In this document: positions 1 to 5,818 of the stretch, one piece after another | Numbering within the stretch: the first letter of the stretch is position 1 | Layout of the letters: each line of letters opens with the position of its first letter | DNA from: Myxococcaceae bacterium | GTDB lineage: Bacteria > Myxococcota > Myxococcia > Myxococcales > Myxococcaceae | Reading direction: 5' to 3' | Assembly: GCA_018262385.1 (NCBI GenBank) | Contig: JAGSPQ010000182.1 | Location: 1 to 6,968 of the forward strand | DNA length: 6,968 nt | Position numbers and translations under genes: made by a program | The notes under the pieces: model-generated | Database searches by the model: none | The model's input: only the letters and a program-made list of their open reading frames with translations | What the model was told of the DNA's origin: nothing

Positions 1-912
1 CGCGAGGGTGGTGATCGCCAGCCCCTCGACGTAGCTCACCCGCAGCAGCAGCTGGGTGTAGTCCTCGGCGGCCACCGGGCTGGTGTCGACCACCTTCAGG
101 GTCAACAGGAACAGCCCCGCCTGCTTGGGAGTGCCGCGCAGGTAGTCGCTGCCGTTGCCACCGTCCTCGATCTTCAGGCCGAGCGTGGCAGGGAACGGGA
201 TCGAATCCTTCCCGTTGCCCAGCGGCGCGCCGTCCTGCTCGGTGACGTTCTCCGCCAGCTGCTGGTAGCGCACCAGCGTCCAGTCGTAGCCGGGCGTGCC
301 GCCGACCGCCTGGAGCACGTGGAGGTACGACTGCTTGAGGTACCCGGTGGGCAGCCCCGCGGTCGCGATGTGGAGGGTGGCCGGGTTGACGACCTTGATC
401 TTCAGATCCTTCGACGCCTTGGTGCCCGCCGAGTCGGTGCAGATCACGCCGAAGAGGATGTCGCCCCCTTCGCTGGCGCGGCCTTCGATCTGGCCGTCGG
501 GCGAGAGCGCCAGGCCCACCGGCAGGCGGGTTTCCGGCTTGAGCGTCCAGAGGTACGGGGGCTTGCCGCCGACCGCGACCAGATCGGCCAGGTACGAGCG
601 GGAGAACTCGGCCGCGGGAAGATCCTGATCGACCACCGCCAGCGGCAGCGTGCCGGTGGAGATCATCAGCGTGAGCGAGGCGGTCGCATCGGCGCCCCCG
701 CTGCTGACCTTGACGTCGAACGCGAACGTGCCCGCGGTCGCCGGGGTGCCCTGCAGGTCGCCGGTGGCGGCCAGCGAGACCCCGGGAGGAAGCGAGCCGC
801 CCGTCTGGGCCCAGGTGTAGGTGCCGTTGCCGCCGGCCGCTTTCAGCCGCAGGCCGTAGGGCGAGTACTGGGTCGCGGGCGGGAGGGTGCTGGTGATCAC
901 CGCCACCTGGCC
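1..912 (-). repeat. Ig-like (He_PIG type) repeats of module 2, truncated by the window edge
   Basis: Residues 1617-1920 contain repeats at about 1617-1701, 1704-1791 and 1793-1909, with a fourth beginning at about 1914 (Leu-Ala-Ile-Thr-Thr). Turn motifs are LPPGVSL (1657-1663) and LPVGLAL (1746-1752). GTP follows at 1671-1673 and at 1876-1878. The third repeat carries an insertion of about 25-30 residues after its Trp strand (about 1830-1857, rich in Gln, Glu, Asp and Gly). By analogy with module 1, a fourth repeat and a terminal sorting signal are expected just left of the window. Confidence 0.75.
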
Positions 913-3900
913 GGTCGAGACCAGGATCGGGGTGGCGGCGGTCGCGCAGTTGTTGACCTGGGTGATCTCGGTGATCCCGAACTCGGGCGTGGCGCCCTGC
1001 TCGTAGTTCACGCACAGGCCCAGCCAGTACTGCCCGGCGGTCAGCGCGGCCGGCAGGGTGATCATCTCGGTCTGGGTATCGTTCGCTCCCGAGGCGAGGC
1101 CGGCCAGCGAGCCGACCGGGCTCAGCTTCAGATCGGAGATGGTGACGACCGAGTTGTCCGAGAGGAACCAGGTGTACTTGAACGCCGCCGCCGCCGCGTT
1201 CCCGACGTTGGCGATCACCCGGATCGCCGAGATCGCTGCGCCGGGAGCGCCGGTGCCGCCGGTGGGGCCGGTGACGCTCGAGACGACCAGGTCGGCGGTG
1301 GCCACGCCCACGCTCATCTGGGTCGGGGTGCCGATGTTGTTGAGCTCGCTCTGCTCGACGATCGAATCGTCCGGATCTGCGCGGGCGATCACGAAGAACG
1401 GGCCCGGGGCGCTCGCCGAAGGAATCGGCGCGTTGGCGGTCATCAGCGCCTCGCCTCCCGCGGCGATCGACGCCACGTTGGCCTCGCCGATCAGCTGATC
1501 GGTCGCCTCATAGGTCGCGTTGGCCGACAGGTAGAAGCGCACGGTGACGTTGTTGGCCGCCCGGCCTCCGACGTTCTTCACCAGCGCGGTCGCGCGGTAG
1601 GCGACCCCGGCGTACCCGGTCTGATCGCCGGTGACCGAGGCGACGGTCAGGTCGGGCGGCAGGAAGAAGTCGATCGCCTGGCCGGCGGGGTAGTTGCCGG
1701 TGCCACAGCCCGGAGTCCCGGTGTTGGCGGCGGTGCACGAGAGCGCCGCCAGGCCGGTGCCGAGCGCTGCCTGGATCCCGACCGACGAGCTGCCGCTGGC
1801 GGGCGCCGTCGAGCCGTACACGAACCGGATCTGGTGGGTCGACTCGTAGAGGATCACCTCGAAGCTGAACTTGGTCGCGACGCTGGAGGTCGAGATCTGG
1901 TTCCACTCGAACACCATGTAGCGGTTGGGCGTGGCGCCGAAGACCTGCCAGCGCAGGTTCGACCCGGTCGGGATGCTCAGCGTGTCCCACCACGGCGCCA
2001 TGAAGCTGGTCGGGTAGAAGCTGCCGGTGGTGGCGTGGGGCACGCCCTGGTTGGTGGACGCGTACGCGTAGCCGGCGATCAGCAGGTAGCCGTACTGGGA
2101 CATCGTCGCCGAGCTGACCGCCTGCCCGTAGAAGCTGAACGGGAACGGGATCGTGACCGGGGTCCCGGTGGAGACCGGGGTCCCTCCGGCGATCGGGGCG
2201 TAGGTGATCGGCGTGGGGCCCGACAGTTGGTAGGTCTGCGCGACCGCCGCCGCGGGGAGGATCGCCAGCGCCAGGGCGATGGCCCCCGCCACGGTGCCCT
2301 TGCGCAGCGCGAGCGGGAACCGGCGGCGCATCGCCACCGGCAGCAGCGCCGCGAGCATCCACAGGCTGCCCAGGCCGCCCACGTTGCAGCCGCGGGGCTT
2401 GATCTCGCGCTTCACCTCGAGGGTGAAGGCGCCCAGGCCGGTCGCCCCGGTGTCGTCCCTCGCCTCGACCACGAAGTTGTAGGTGCCTTCGGAGTTGTCC
2501 ATCGGCACCGTCCCTTCGACCTTGCCGTCCGCCGCGAGGGTGAGGCCGGGGGCGAGCGCTCCCGAGTAGAGGCTGAACTTCGGCGACGCCTGGGTGGTGG
2601 CGGTGATGTTGAAGCTGATCGCGTCGCCCGGGCGGATCAGCTCGGGCAGGCCGGTGGAGGCGAGCTTGAAGCGCGCCGGCGAGATCCGGATCATGAACTC
2701 CGCGGTGTCGTTGCGGCCCTTGGCGTCCTCGACGGTGAGGCTGAAGGTGAAGGTGCCGGCGCGCAGCGGCTTGCCTTCGATCACCGCCACGTCCCCGGCC
2801 GGGTTGAGCACCAGCCCATCGGGCAGCTCACCCTGCCTGGTCCAGGTCAGCGGCTTCTGGGCGGGCGAGATGACCGTGTTGTCGGCGTTCTGGATCGCGA
2901 TGTCGGTGAAGTAGTTCTCTCCCACCAGCCCCGACGACAGCTGCAGGTTGCGGAAGATGATCGAGCCGGCCCCGATCACCCGCATCGACAGCGACTTCTG
3001 CGCGGTGGTGCCCAATGAGTCCCTCACTTCAATCGTCACGTTGCTGGCTCCTTCGAGCAGCCCGACCTTCGGGTTGCCGGTGATGATCCCATTGTTGGTG
3101 AGGATCAGGTTCTGCGGCAGCGCGCCGCTGATGATCTTCCACTCGTACGGCTTCACCCCGCCGGCCGCGCCGAGCGAGAACTCGTACTTCAGCGCGTTGG
3201 TGTTGATCACCGCGGGCACCGAGGTGGTGGTGATCTCGACCTGGGTGGTGGTCGGCAGCACGCGAAGGACCAGGTGGGCCTGGGCGTCGCGGCCGTTGTT
3301 GGTGATCACCGCGGTGAAGCCGCTGACCGCCGGGCTGGTCGGGGTCCCGGTGAGCAGGCCGTCGGTGGCCAGCGTCATCCCCGCCGGCAGGGTTCCCTGG
3401 CTCGGGTCGACCGCCCAGGTCGAGGCGCCGCCCTGCTCTCCCAGCGCGACCAGCCGGTAGCTGTACGGGCGATCGACGACCGCGTCGGGCAGCTGCTGGG
3501 TCGAGATCCGCAAGGACGAGGCGGCGATCTGCACCGTGCTCGAGGCCAGCGCGTTGTTCTGCTCGTCGATCTCGGCGACCGCCGCGGCGGTGTCGATGAT
3601 CACGCCCAGGTAGTAGGTGCCCGCGGGCATCGAAGCCGGCAGCTTCACCAGCTCGGTCTGGGTGTCGGCGGCGCCGATCGCCAGGGTGGTGGTTCCCTCG
3701 ATCGCCCCGTTCCCGCCGGTCATGATCTGCAGCGGCACGTCATCGGTGGTGATGATCGGGTTGGCCGAGGCGAAGTAGCGGTACTTCACCGCCGGGGAGG
3801 CCACGTTGCCGATGTTCTTCAGCGTCCGCAGCACGGGCAGGATCTCGCCCACCGCGCCGCTGGCCGCCGCCTCGACCCGGGTGACGGTCAGATCCGGCGC

Positions 3901-5760
3901 CGGCGCCCGCAGCTGAATGGTGCCGTTGACGACGAGGTTGTTGTTCGCCTCGTTGAGCTCGGTGACCTGGCTGGTCGAGTCGAGGATGGTGAAGACGTAG
4001 TAGTTGCCGGTGGGGAAGTTGACCCCGGCGCGGTCCTTGAGCGGCATCGTGAACGGGATGTCGACGCTCAGCGAGGTGCCCTGGGCGACGAGGGCCACGT
4101 TCTGCTCGACGGCGATCGTGTCCGACAGCAGCGACAGCGTCGCGTCGGACGAGATGACCACTCCGACCTTGAAGTTGTTGCCATTGGCGCCGCCGACGTT
4201 GTCGATCTTCACCGACACCCGCGCGTCCTGGCCGAAGTAGCCGATGCGCGTCGGCGCGGCGGTGATCGGGTCGAGGAAGTCGGTGCCGGTGTTGACCAGG
4301 TCGGCCTGCTTCATCGTCACCTTGCCGCTCGAGACGACGAAGTTGTTGGTCTCGCTCGCCTCGGCCACCGTGCTCCCCGGGTCGATCTGGAGGATGTAGA
4401 AGAAGTCGCCGCCGGGCACGTTGCCGGGAACGTTGAACGAGAGGTTGTCGTCGACGGTCTGCCCACCGGTAATCACCTTCGACCCGGAGAAGAGCGGGAA
4501 GTCGGTGGTGCTGATCATGTTGTCCAGCGACAGCAGCACGCGGAAGTTGACCGTGCCCGGCGCGGGGACCGGATCGGTGCCCTGGTTGAACCACTTGGCG
4601 TTGACCACGATCGGGTTGCCCGGGCCGCTGTTGGCCGGGCCGGAGACCTGGGTCGCGACCAGATCGAGCCCGCTGACGAAGTAGTTGGCGGTGCTGCCGA
4701 CGTTGTTGGTCTCCGACGCTTCGGTGACCACGCCGGGCGCCGGGTCGGCCTCGACGATCACGAAGTACTGGCCAGGAGGAGGCGGGGTGCTGGTGGTCCC
4801 GCTGCCGCTGCTGATCGCGACCGCGCCGGCGGTGCCTGCGCCGGTGAGGTTGATCGTCGCGGGCGCAGTGTGAATCAGGATGTCGCCCGCATTGAGGAAC
4901 TTGTCGGTCGACAGGTAGGCCTTCCACCCGAACGGGGTCGCGCCGGTCGGGTTCTGACCGTAGTTCTGGAAGGTGGGAGCGATGTCGACGCTGATGTTGC
5001 TCGCGCCGCCGCCGGTGAGGTTCGAGATGTTCACACTCGCCACCACGACGTCCGGCTGAACCGGCTGGCCGATCGTGTAGAGCGTGTTGGTCGGCCAGTT
5101 GGAACTGGCGCAGCCGGCGCTGGTGGCCGAGCAGCCGAGGAAGTTGCCACCCGCCGTCCCGCCCTGGTTCTCCCAGCCGACGGTGGCAGAGCTGAAGCTG
5201 CTGCCGGTGTAGGCCCCGTAGTGGATCTGAAACAGGCCCGAGGCGGTGAGGGTGACCTTGAAGCTGAAGCCGCAGCCGCCGCCGTAGCAGGCCCAGTTGT
5301 CGTACTCGATCTCGACCTGGCCGGCCGACTGCTTGTACTTGATGCTGCCGGCGGGCAGGGTGCCGACGTCGGCGTCGAGCCACCAGGGGGCGATTACGTT
5401 GTGCGGGGTGCGGCTGGTGCTCGGAATCCCTCCGCCGCTGTAGCAGGCGAAGCCCGCGGGGGAATTGCAGGCGGTCGAGGTGCCCAACATCAAGAAGCCG
5501 TTCGAGTCGACGTGCACCGTCGTGTAGGTCGTCCCGTAGTAGGGAAAGTTGAAGCCCAGCGGGACGTCGAACCAGCCTTCGTCAGTCGGGTCGAAGCTGC
5601 CGAACGAGTCGCGGGCCTGCAGCGTCACCGTCTGTACCCCTGCCCCGCTCAACGGGGACCAGGTCTGCGACTGGCTGTTCACGGTGTAGATCTGCGCGGA
5701 CGCGACGCCGGCGAAAAGCAGGGCGCCGGCAGCAACGAGCTTGGAAATCGAAGGCTTCAT
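1..5760 (-). CDS. Giant secreted repeat protein: two tandem signal peptide/nidogen-like/CARDB/Ig-like modules in one frame (3' end outside window)
   Basis: Reading from ATG 5760-5758, I translated 1920 codons to base 1 with no stop, so the gene is incomplete at its C terminus. The start is supported by an AGGA 11 bases upstream and a clean signal peptide (residues 1-22, ASA before Gln23). Order: nidogen-like beta domain (about 41-232, IAPWW at 123-127), four CARDB repeats (about 236-745), four He_PIG-type Ig-like repeats (about 749-1118), a C-terminal-type sorting signal (1124-1147), a second signal peptide (1144-1174, AVA before Gln1175), a second nidogen-like domain (about 1176-1368, MAPWW at 1254-1258), two CARDB repeats (about 1369-1615), then Ig-like repeats from 1617 to the edge. 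No catalytic motif is visible. CARDB means cell adhesion related domain found in bacteria, so a surface or matrix role is likely but inferred. It follows the VWA gene by 58 bases, probably in one operon. It may be a true fusion or polyprotein, two genes whose separating stop was lost, or a sequence error; a separate annotation could place a second gene start at 2331. Confidence 0.85.
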   Translation of the reverse strand, partial: MKPSISKLVAAGALLFAGVASAQIYTVNSQSQTWSPLSGAGVQTVTLQARDSFGSFDPTDEGWFDVPLGFNFPYYGTTYTTVHVDSNGFLMLGTSTACNSPAGFACYSGGGIPSTSRTPHNVIAPWWLDADVGTLPAGSIKYKQSAGQVEIEYDNWACYGGGCGFSFKVTLTASGLFQIHYGAYTGSSFSSATVGWENQGGTAGGNFLGCSATSAGCASSNWPTNTLYTIGQPVQPDVVVASVNISNLTGGGASNISVDIAPTFQNYGQNPTGATPFGWKAYLSTDKFLNAGDILIHTAPATINLTGAGTAGAVAISSGSGTTSTPPPPGQYFVIVEADPAPGVVTEASETNNVGSTANYFVSGLDLVATQVSGPANSGPGNPIVVNAKWFNQGTDPVPAPGTVNFRVLLSLDNMISTTDFPLFSGSKVITGGQTVDDNLSFNVPGNVPGGDFFYILQIDPGSTVAEASETNNFVVSSGKVTMKQADLVNTGTDFLDPITAAPTRIGYFGQDARVSVKIDNVGGANGNNFKVGVVISSDATLSLLSDTIAVEQNVALVAQGTSLSVDIPFTMPLKDRAGVNFPTGNYYVFTILDSTSQVTELNEANNNLVVNGTIQLRAPAPDLTVTRVEAAASGAVGEILPVLRTLKNIGNVASPAVKYRYFASANPIITTDDVPLQIMTGGNGAIEGTTTLAIGAADTQTELVKLPASMPAGTYYLGVIIDTAAAVAEIDEQNNALASSTVQIAASSLRISTQQLPDAVVDRPYSYRLVALGEQGGASTWAVDPSQGTLPAGMTLATDGLLTGTPTSPAVSGFTAVITNNGRDAQAHLVLRVLPTTTQVEITTTSVPAVINTNALKYEFSLGAAGGVKPYEWKIISGALPQNLILTNNGIITGNPKVGLLEGASNVTIEVRDSLGTTAQKSLSMRVIGAGSIIFRNLQLSSGLVGENYFTDIAIQNADNTVISPAQKPLTWTRQGELPDGLVLNPAGDVAVIEGKPLRAGTFTFSLTVEDAKGRNDTAEFMIRISPARFKLASTGLPELIRPGDAISFNITATTQASPKFSLYSGALAPGLTLAADGKVEGTVPMDNSEGTYNFVVEARDDTGATGLGAFTLEVKREIKPRGCNVGGLGSLWMLAALLPVAMRRRFPLALRKGTVAGAIALALAILPAAAVAQTYQLSGPTPITYAPIAGGTPVSTGTPVTIPFPFSFYGQAVSSATMSQYGYLLIAGYAYASTNQGVPHATTGSFYPTSFMAPWWDTLSIPTGSNLRWQVFGATPNRYMVFEWNQISTSSVATKFSFEVILYESTHQIRFVYGSTAPASGSSSVGIQAALGTGLAALSCTAANTGTPGCGTGNYPAGQAIDFFLPPDLTVASVTGDQTGYAGVAYRATALVKNVGGRAANNVTVRFYLSANATYEATDQLIGEANVASIAAGGEALMTANAPIPSASAPGPFFVIARADPDDSIVEQSELNNIGTPTQMSVGVATADLVVSSVTGPTGGTGAPGAAISAIRVIANVGNAAAAAFKYTWFLSDNSVVTISDLKLSPVGSLAGLASGANDTQTEMITLPAALTAGQYWLGLCVNYEQGATPEFGITEITQVNNCATAATPILVSTGQVAVITSTLPPATQYSPYGLRLKAAGGNGTYTWAQTGGSLPPGVSLAATGDLQGTPATAGTFAFDVKVSSGGADATASLTLMISTGTLPLAVVDQDLPAAEFSRSYLADLVAVGGKPPYLWTLKPETRLPVGLALSPDGQIEGRASEGGDILFGVICTDSAGTKASKDLKIKVVNPATLHIATAGLPTGYLKQSYLHVLQAVGGTPGYDWTLVRYQQLAENVTEQDGAPLGNGKDSIPFPATLGLKIEDGGNGSDYLRGTPKQAGLFLLTLKVVDTSPVAAEDYTQLLLRVSYVEGLAITTLA
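916..1656 (-). repeat. Two CARDB repeats (module 2)
   Basis: Residues about 1369-1615. Openings are PDLTV (1369-1373) and ADLVV (1489-1493). Closings are Glu-x-x-Glu-x-Asn-Asn at 1469-1475 and a variant with Gln in place of the second Glu (1598-1604). The second repeat carries a pair of cysteines (1583 and 1605) that could bridge its last strands. Module 2 thus has half as many CARDB units as module 1. Confidence 0.8.
1657..2235 (-). other. Nidogen-like beta domain of module 2
   Basis: Residues about 1176-1368, a divergent copy of the domain after the first signal peptide. Matching landmarks are IPFPFSFYG (1204-1212, against the LGFNFPYYG strand of module 1), the MAPWW core (1254-1258), an YMVFEWNQ strand (1281-1288), an IRFVYG strand (1311-1316) and a VGIQ segment (1327-1330). 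Only one cysteine pair remains (1342 and 1352), at the place where module 1 has Cys210 and Cys217. The copies are clearly related in layout but far apart in sequence, so the duplication is old. Confidence 0.6.
2155..2184 (-). repeat. Short direct repeat, 12 bases twice
   Basis: On the coding strand GGGACCCCGGTC occurs twice with six bases between (18-base period). It encodes Gly-Thr-Pro-Val twice at the start of the second nidogen-like domain. This is a small in-frame coding repeat and a possible slippage site, with no evidence of other function. Confidence 0.6.
2239..2391 (-). other. Internal sorting signal fused to an internal signal peptide
   Basis: Residues 1124-1174. The first part (1124-1147) is Gly-Cys-Asn-Val-Gly-Gly, a hydrophobic stretch (LGSLWMLAALLPVAM) and Arg-Arg-Arg. 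This tripartite form matches bacterial CTERM protein-sorting signals such as MYXO-CTERM or Synerg-CTERM, which normally sit at the extreme C terminus. Instead of stopping, the frame continues through a basic segment (1145-1154, five Arg/Lys in ten residues). It then enters a second hydrophobic core (GTVAGAIALALAILPAAA) that ends in Ala-Val-Ala before Gln1175, an ideal signal peptidase site. The three arginines serve both signals. Which CTERM subfamily applies is uncertain. Confidence 0.8.
2329..2331 (-). other. Candidate internal start codon for module 2
   Basis: ATG (Met1144) directly precedes Arg-Arg-Arg-Phe-Pro and would give a free-standing secreted protein with a signal peptide of about 31 residues. 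The bases just upstream (CTGCTGCCGGTGGCG) contain no convincing Shine-Dalgarno sequence. The next in-frame ATG upstream, at 2358-2356 (Met1135), also lacks one. Independent initiation is therefore possible but weakly supported, and translational read-in from module 1 is the simpler reading. Confidence 0.35.
2407..3516 (-). repeat. Four putative-Ig (He_PIG type) repeats (module 1)
   Basis: Residues about 749-1118 contain four repeats of about 90 residues. Each has a Trp or Phe strand, a Leu-Pro-x-Gly/Asn-hydrophobic-x-Leu turn (791-797, 881-887, 979-985) or its variant Leu-Ala-Pro-Gly-Leu-Thr-Leu (1069-1075), then Gly-x-(Ile/Leu)-x-Gly-Thr/Asn/Lys-Pro (GTP 805-807, GNP 895-897, GKP 996-998; GTV in the fourth). 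Each ends with a strand carrying Asp-x-x-Gly. This is the putative-Ig or cadherin-like repeat pattern frequent in large bacterial exoproteins, usually acting as stalks or adhesive rods. Confidence 0.8.
3523..5055 (-). repeat. Four CARDB repeats (module 1)
   Basis: Residues about 236-745 hold four repeats of roughly 120-134 residues. Each opens with a Pro/Ala-Asp-Leu/Val-Val type strand (PDVVV 236, LDLVA 365, ADLVN 486, PDLTV 622). Each closes with Glu-x-x-Glu-x-Asn-Asn at 347-353, 467-473, 601-607 and 730-736. That closing 'E.nE.NN' is the signature of CARDB domains, immunoglobulin-fold modules of bacterial surface proteins. Repeat 1 carries an extra low-complexity loop with four prolines (326-329) just before the strand leading to its closing motif. 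Confidence 0.85.
5065..5640 (-). other. Nidogen-like beta domain of module 1
   Basis: Residues about 41-232. Hallmarks are a Phe-Asn-Phe-Pro-Tyr-Tyr-Gly strand (70-76), Asp-Ser-Asn-Gly-Phe (85-89), the IAPWW core (123-127), a VEIEYDNW strand (149-156), a FQIHYG strand (178-182) and a VGWEN segment (194-198). This is the pattern of NIDO-type or related exported beta domains, in which a protein shows a 'fPFYG ... sNG ... iAPwW' series. Six cysteines (98, 106, 158, 163, 210, 217) could form disulfides outside the cytoplasm. The family name is given from pattern memory and needs a profile search. Confidence 0.6.
5695..5760 (-). other. N-terminal Sec signal peptide of module 1
   Basis: Residues 1-22 have two lysines in the n-region (Lys3, Lys7), a hydrophobic core (LVAAGALLFAGVA) and an Ala-Ser-Ala box before Gln23. 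This is a textbook signal peptidase I substrate with no lipobox Cys. The mature protein would start Gln-Ile-Tyr, closely matching the Gln-Thr-Tyr start predicted after the internal signal peptide. Confidence 0.85.
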
Positions 5761-5771
5761 GTTTTTTGTTT

Positions 5772-5775
5772 TCCT
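5772..5775 (-). promoter_or_regulatory. Shine-Dalgarno-like AGGA of the giant gene
   Basis: AGGA followed by an A-rich, unstructured 11-base spacer (AAACAAAAAAC) before ATG 5760. The spacing is at the long end of the usual range. The A-rich run stands out sharply in this GC-rich DNA and would keep the start site open beside the upstream hairpin. It supports ATG 5760 as the true start. Confidence 0.65.
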
Positions 5776-5778
5776 GGT

Positions 5779-5804
5779 CCGCCGATCGACAGGTCGACCG
5801 GCGG
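5779..5804 (-). other. Intergenic hairpin (11-bp stem, 4-base loop)
   Basis: On the minus-strand transcript, CCGCCGGTCGA pairs with TCGATCGGCGG around a CCTG loop, with a single G-U wobble. It lies between the VWA stop and the next start codon, a few bases upstream of the AGGA. No U-run follows on the transcript; the following bases are A-rich, so it is not a classical intrinsic terminator. A role in mRNA processing, stability or tuning expression of the downstream gene is possible. Confidence 0.6.
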
Positions 5805-5818
5805 CGCTTTGAAGCTGG

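Noticed and set aside
1183..1197. Five consecutive identical GCG (Ala) codons in the second CARDB repeat of module 2
   Set aside because: A short triplet run coding for five alanines in a GC-rich gene; too short to claim as a phase-variable repeat.
1508..2362. Minus-strand open frame of 284 codons starting at a GTG inside the module boundary
   Set aside because: I considered it as a separate second gene, but its product is Arg/Asp/Gly/Pro-rich with no signal peptide. The true frame here encodes the second signal peptide and nidogen-like domain.
319..3018. Long plus-strand open frame of 899 codons
   Set aside because: It is aligned codon-for-codon opposite the minus-strand gene. It stays open because the minus-strand Leu/Ser codons CTA, TTA and TCA are rare in GC-rich DNA. 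Its translation is a low-complexity Arg/Gly/Asp/Ala mix with no domain, and the minus strand gives recognisable repeats.
3740..5383. Minus-strand open frame of 547 codons in another register
   Set aside because: Arg/Gln/His/Pro-rich out-of-frame shadow of module 1; the overlapping frame encodes clear CARDB repeats.
5761..5804. Intrinsic terminator between the two genes
   Set aside because: The stem is good, but on the minus-strand transcript it is followed by A residues, not U. On the plus strand the T-run lies before the stem.
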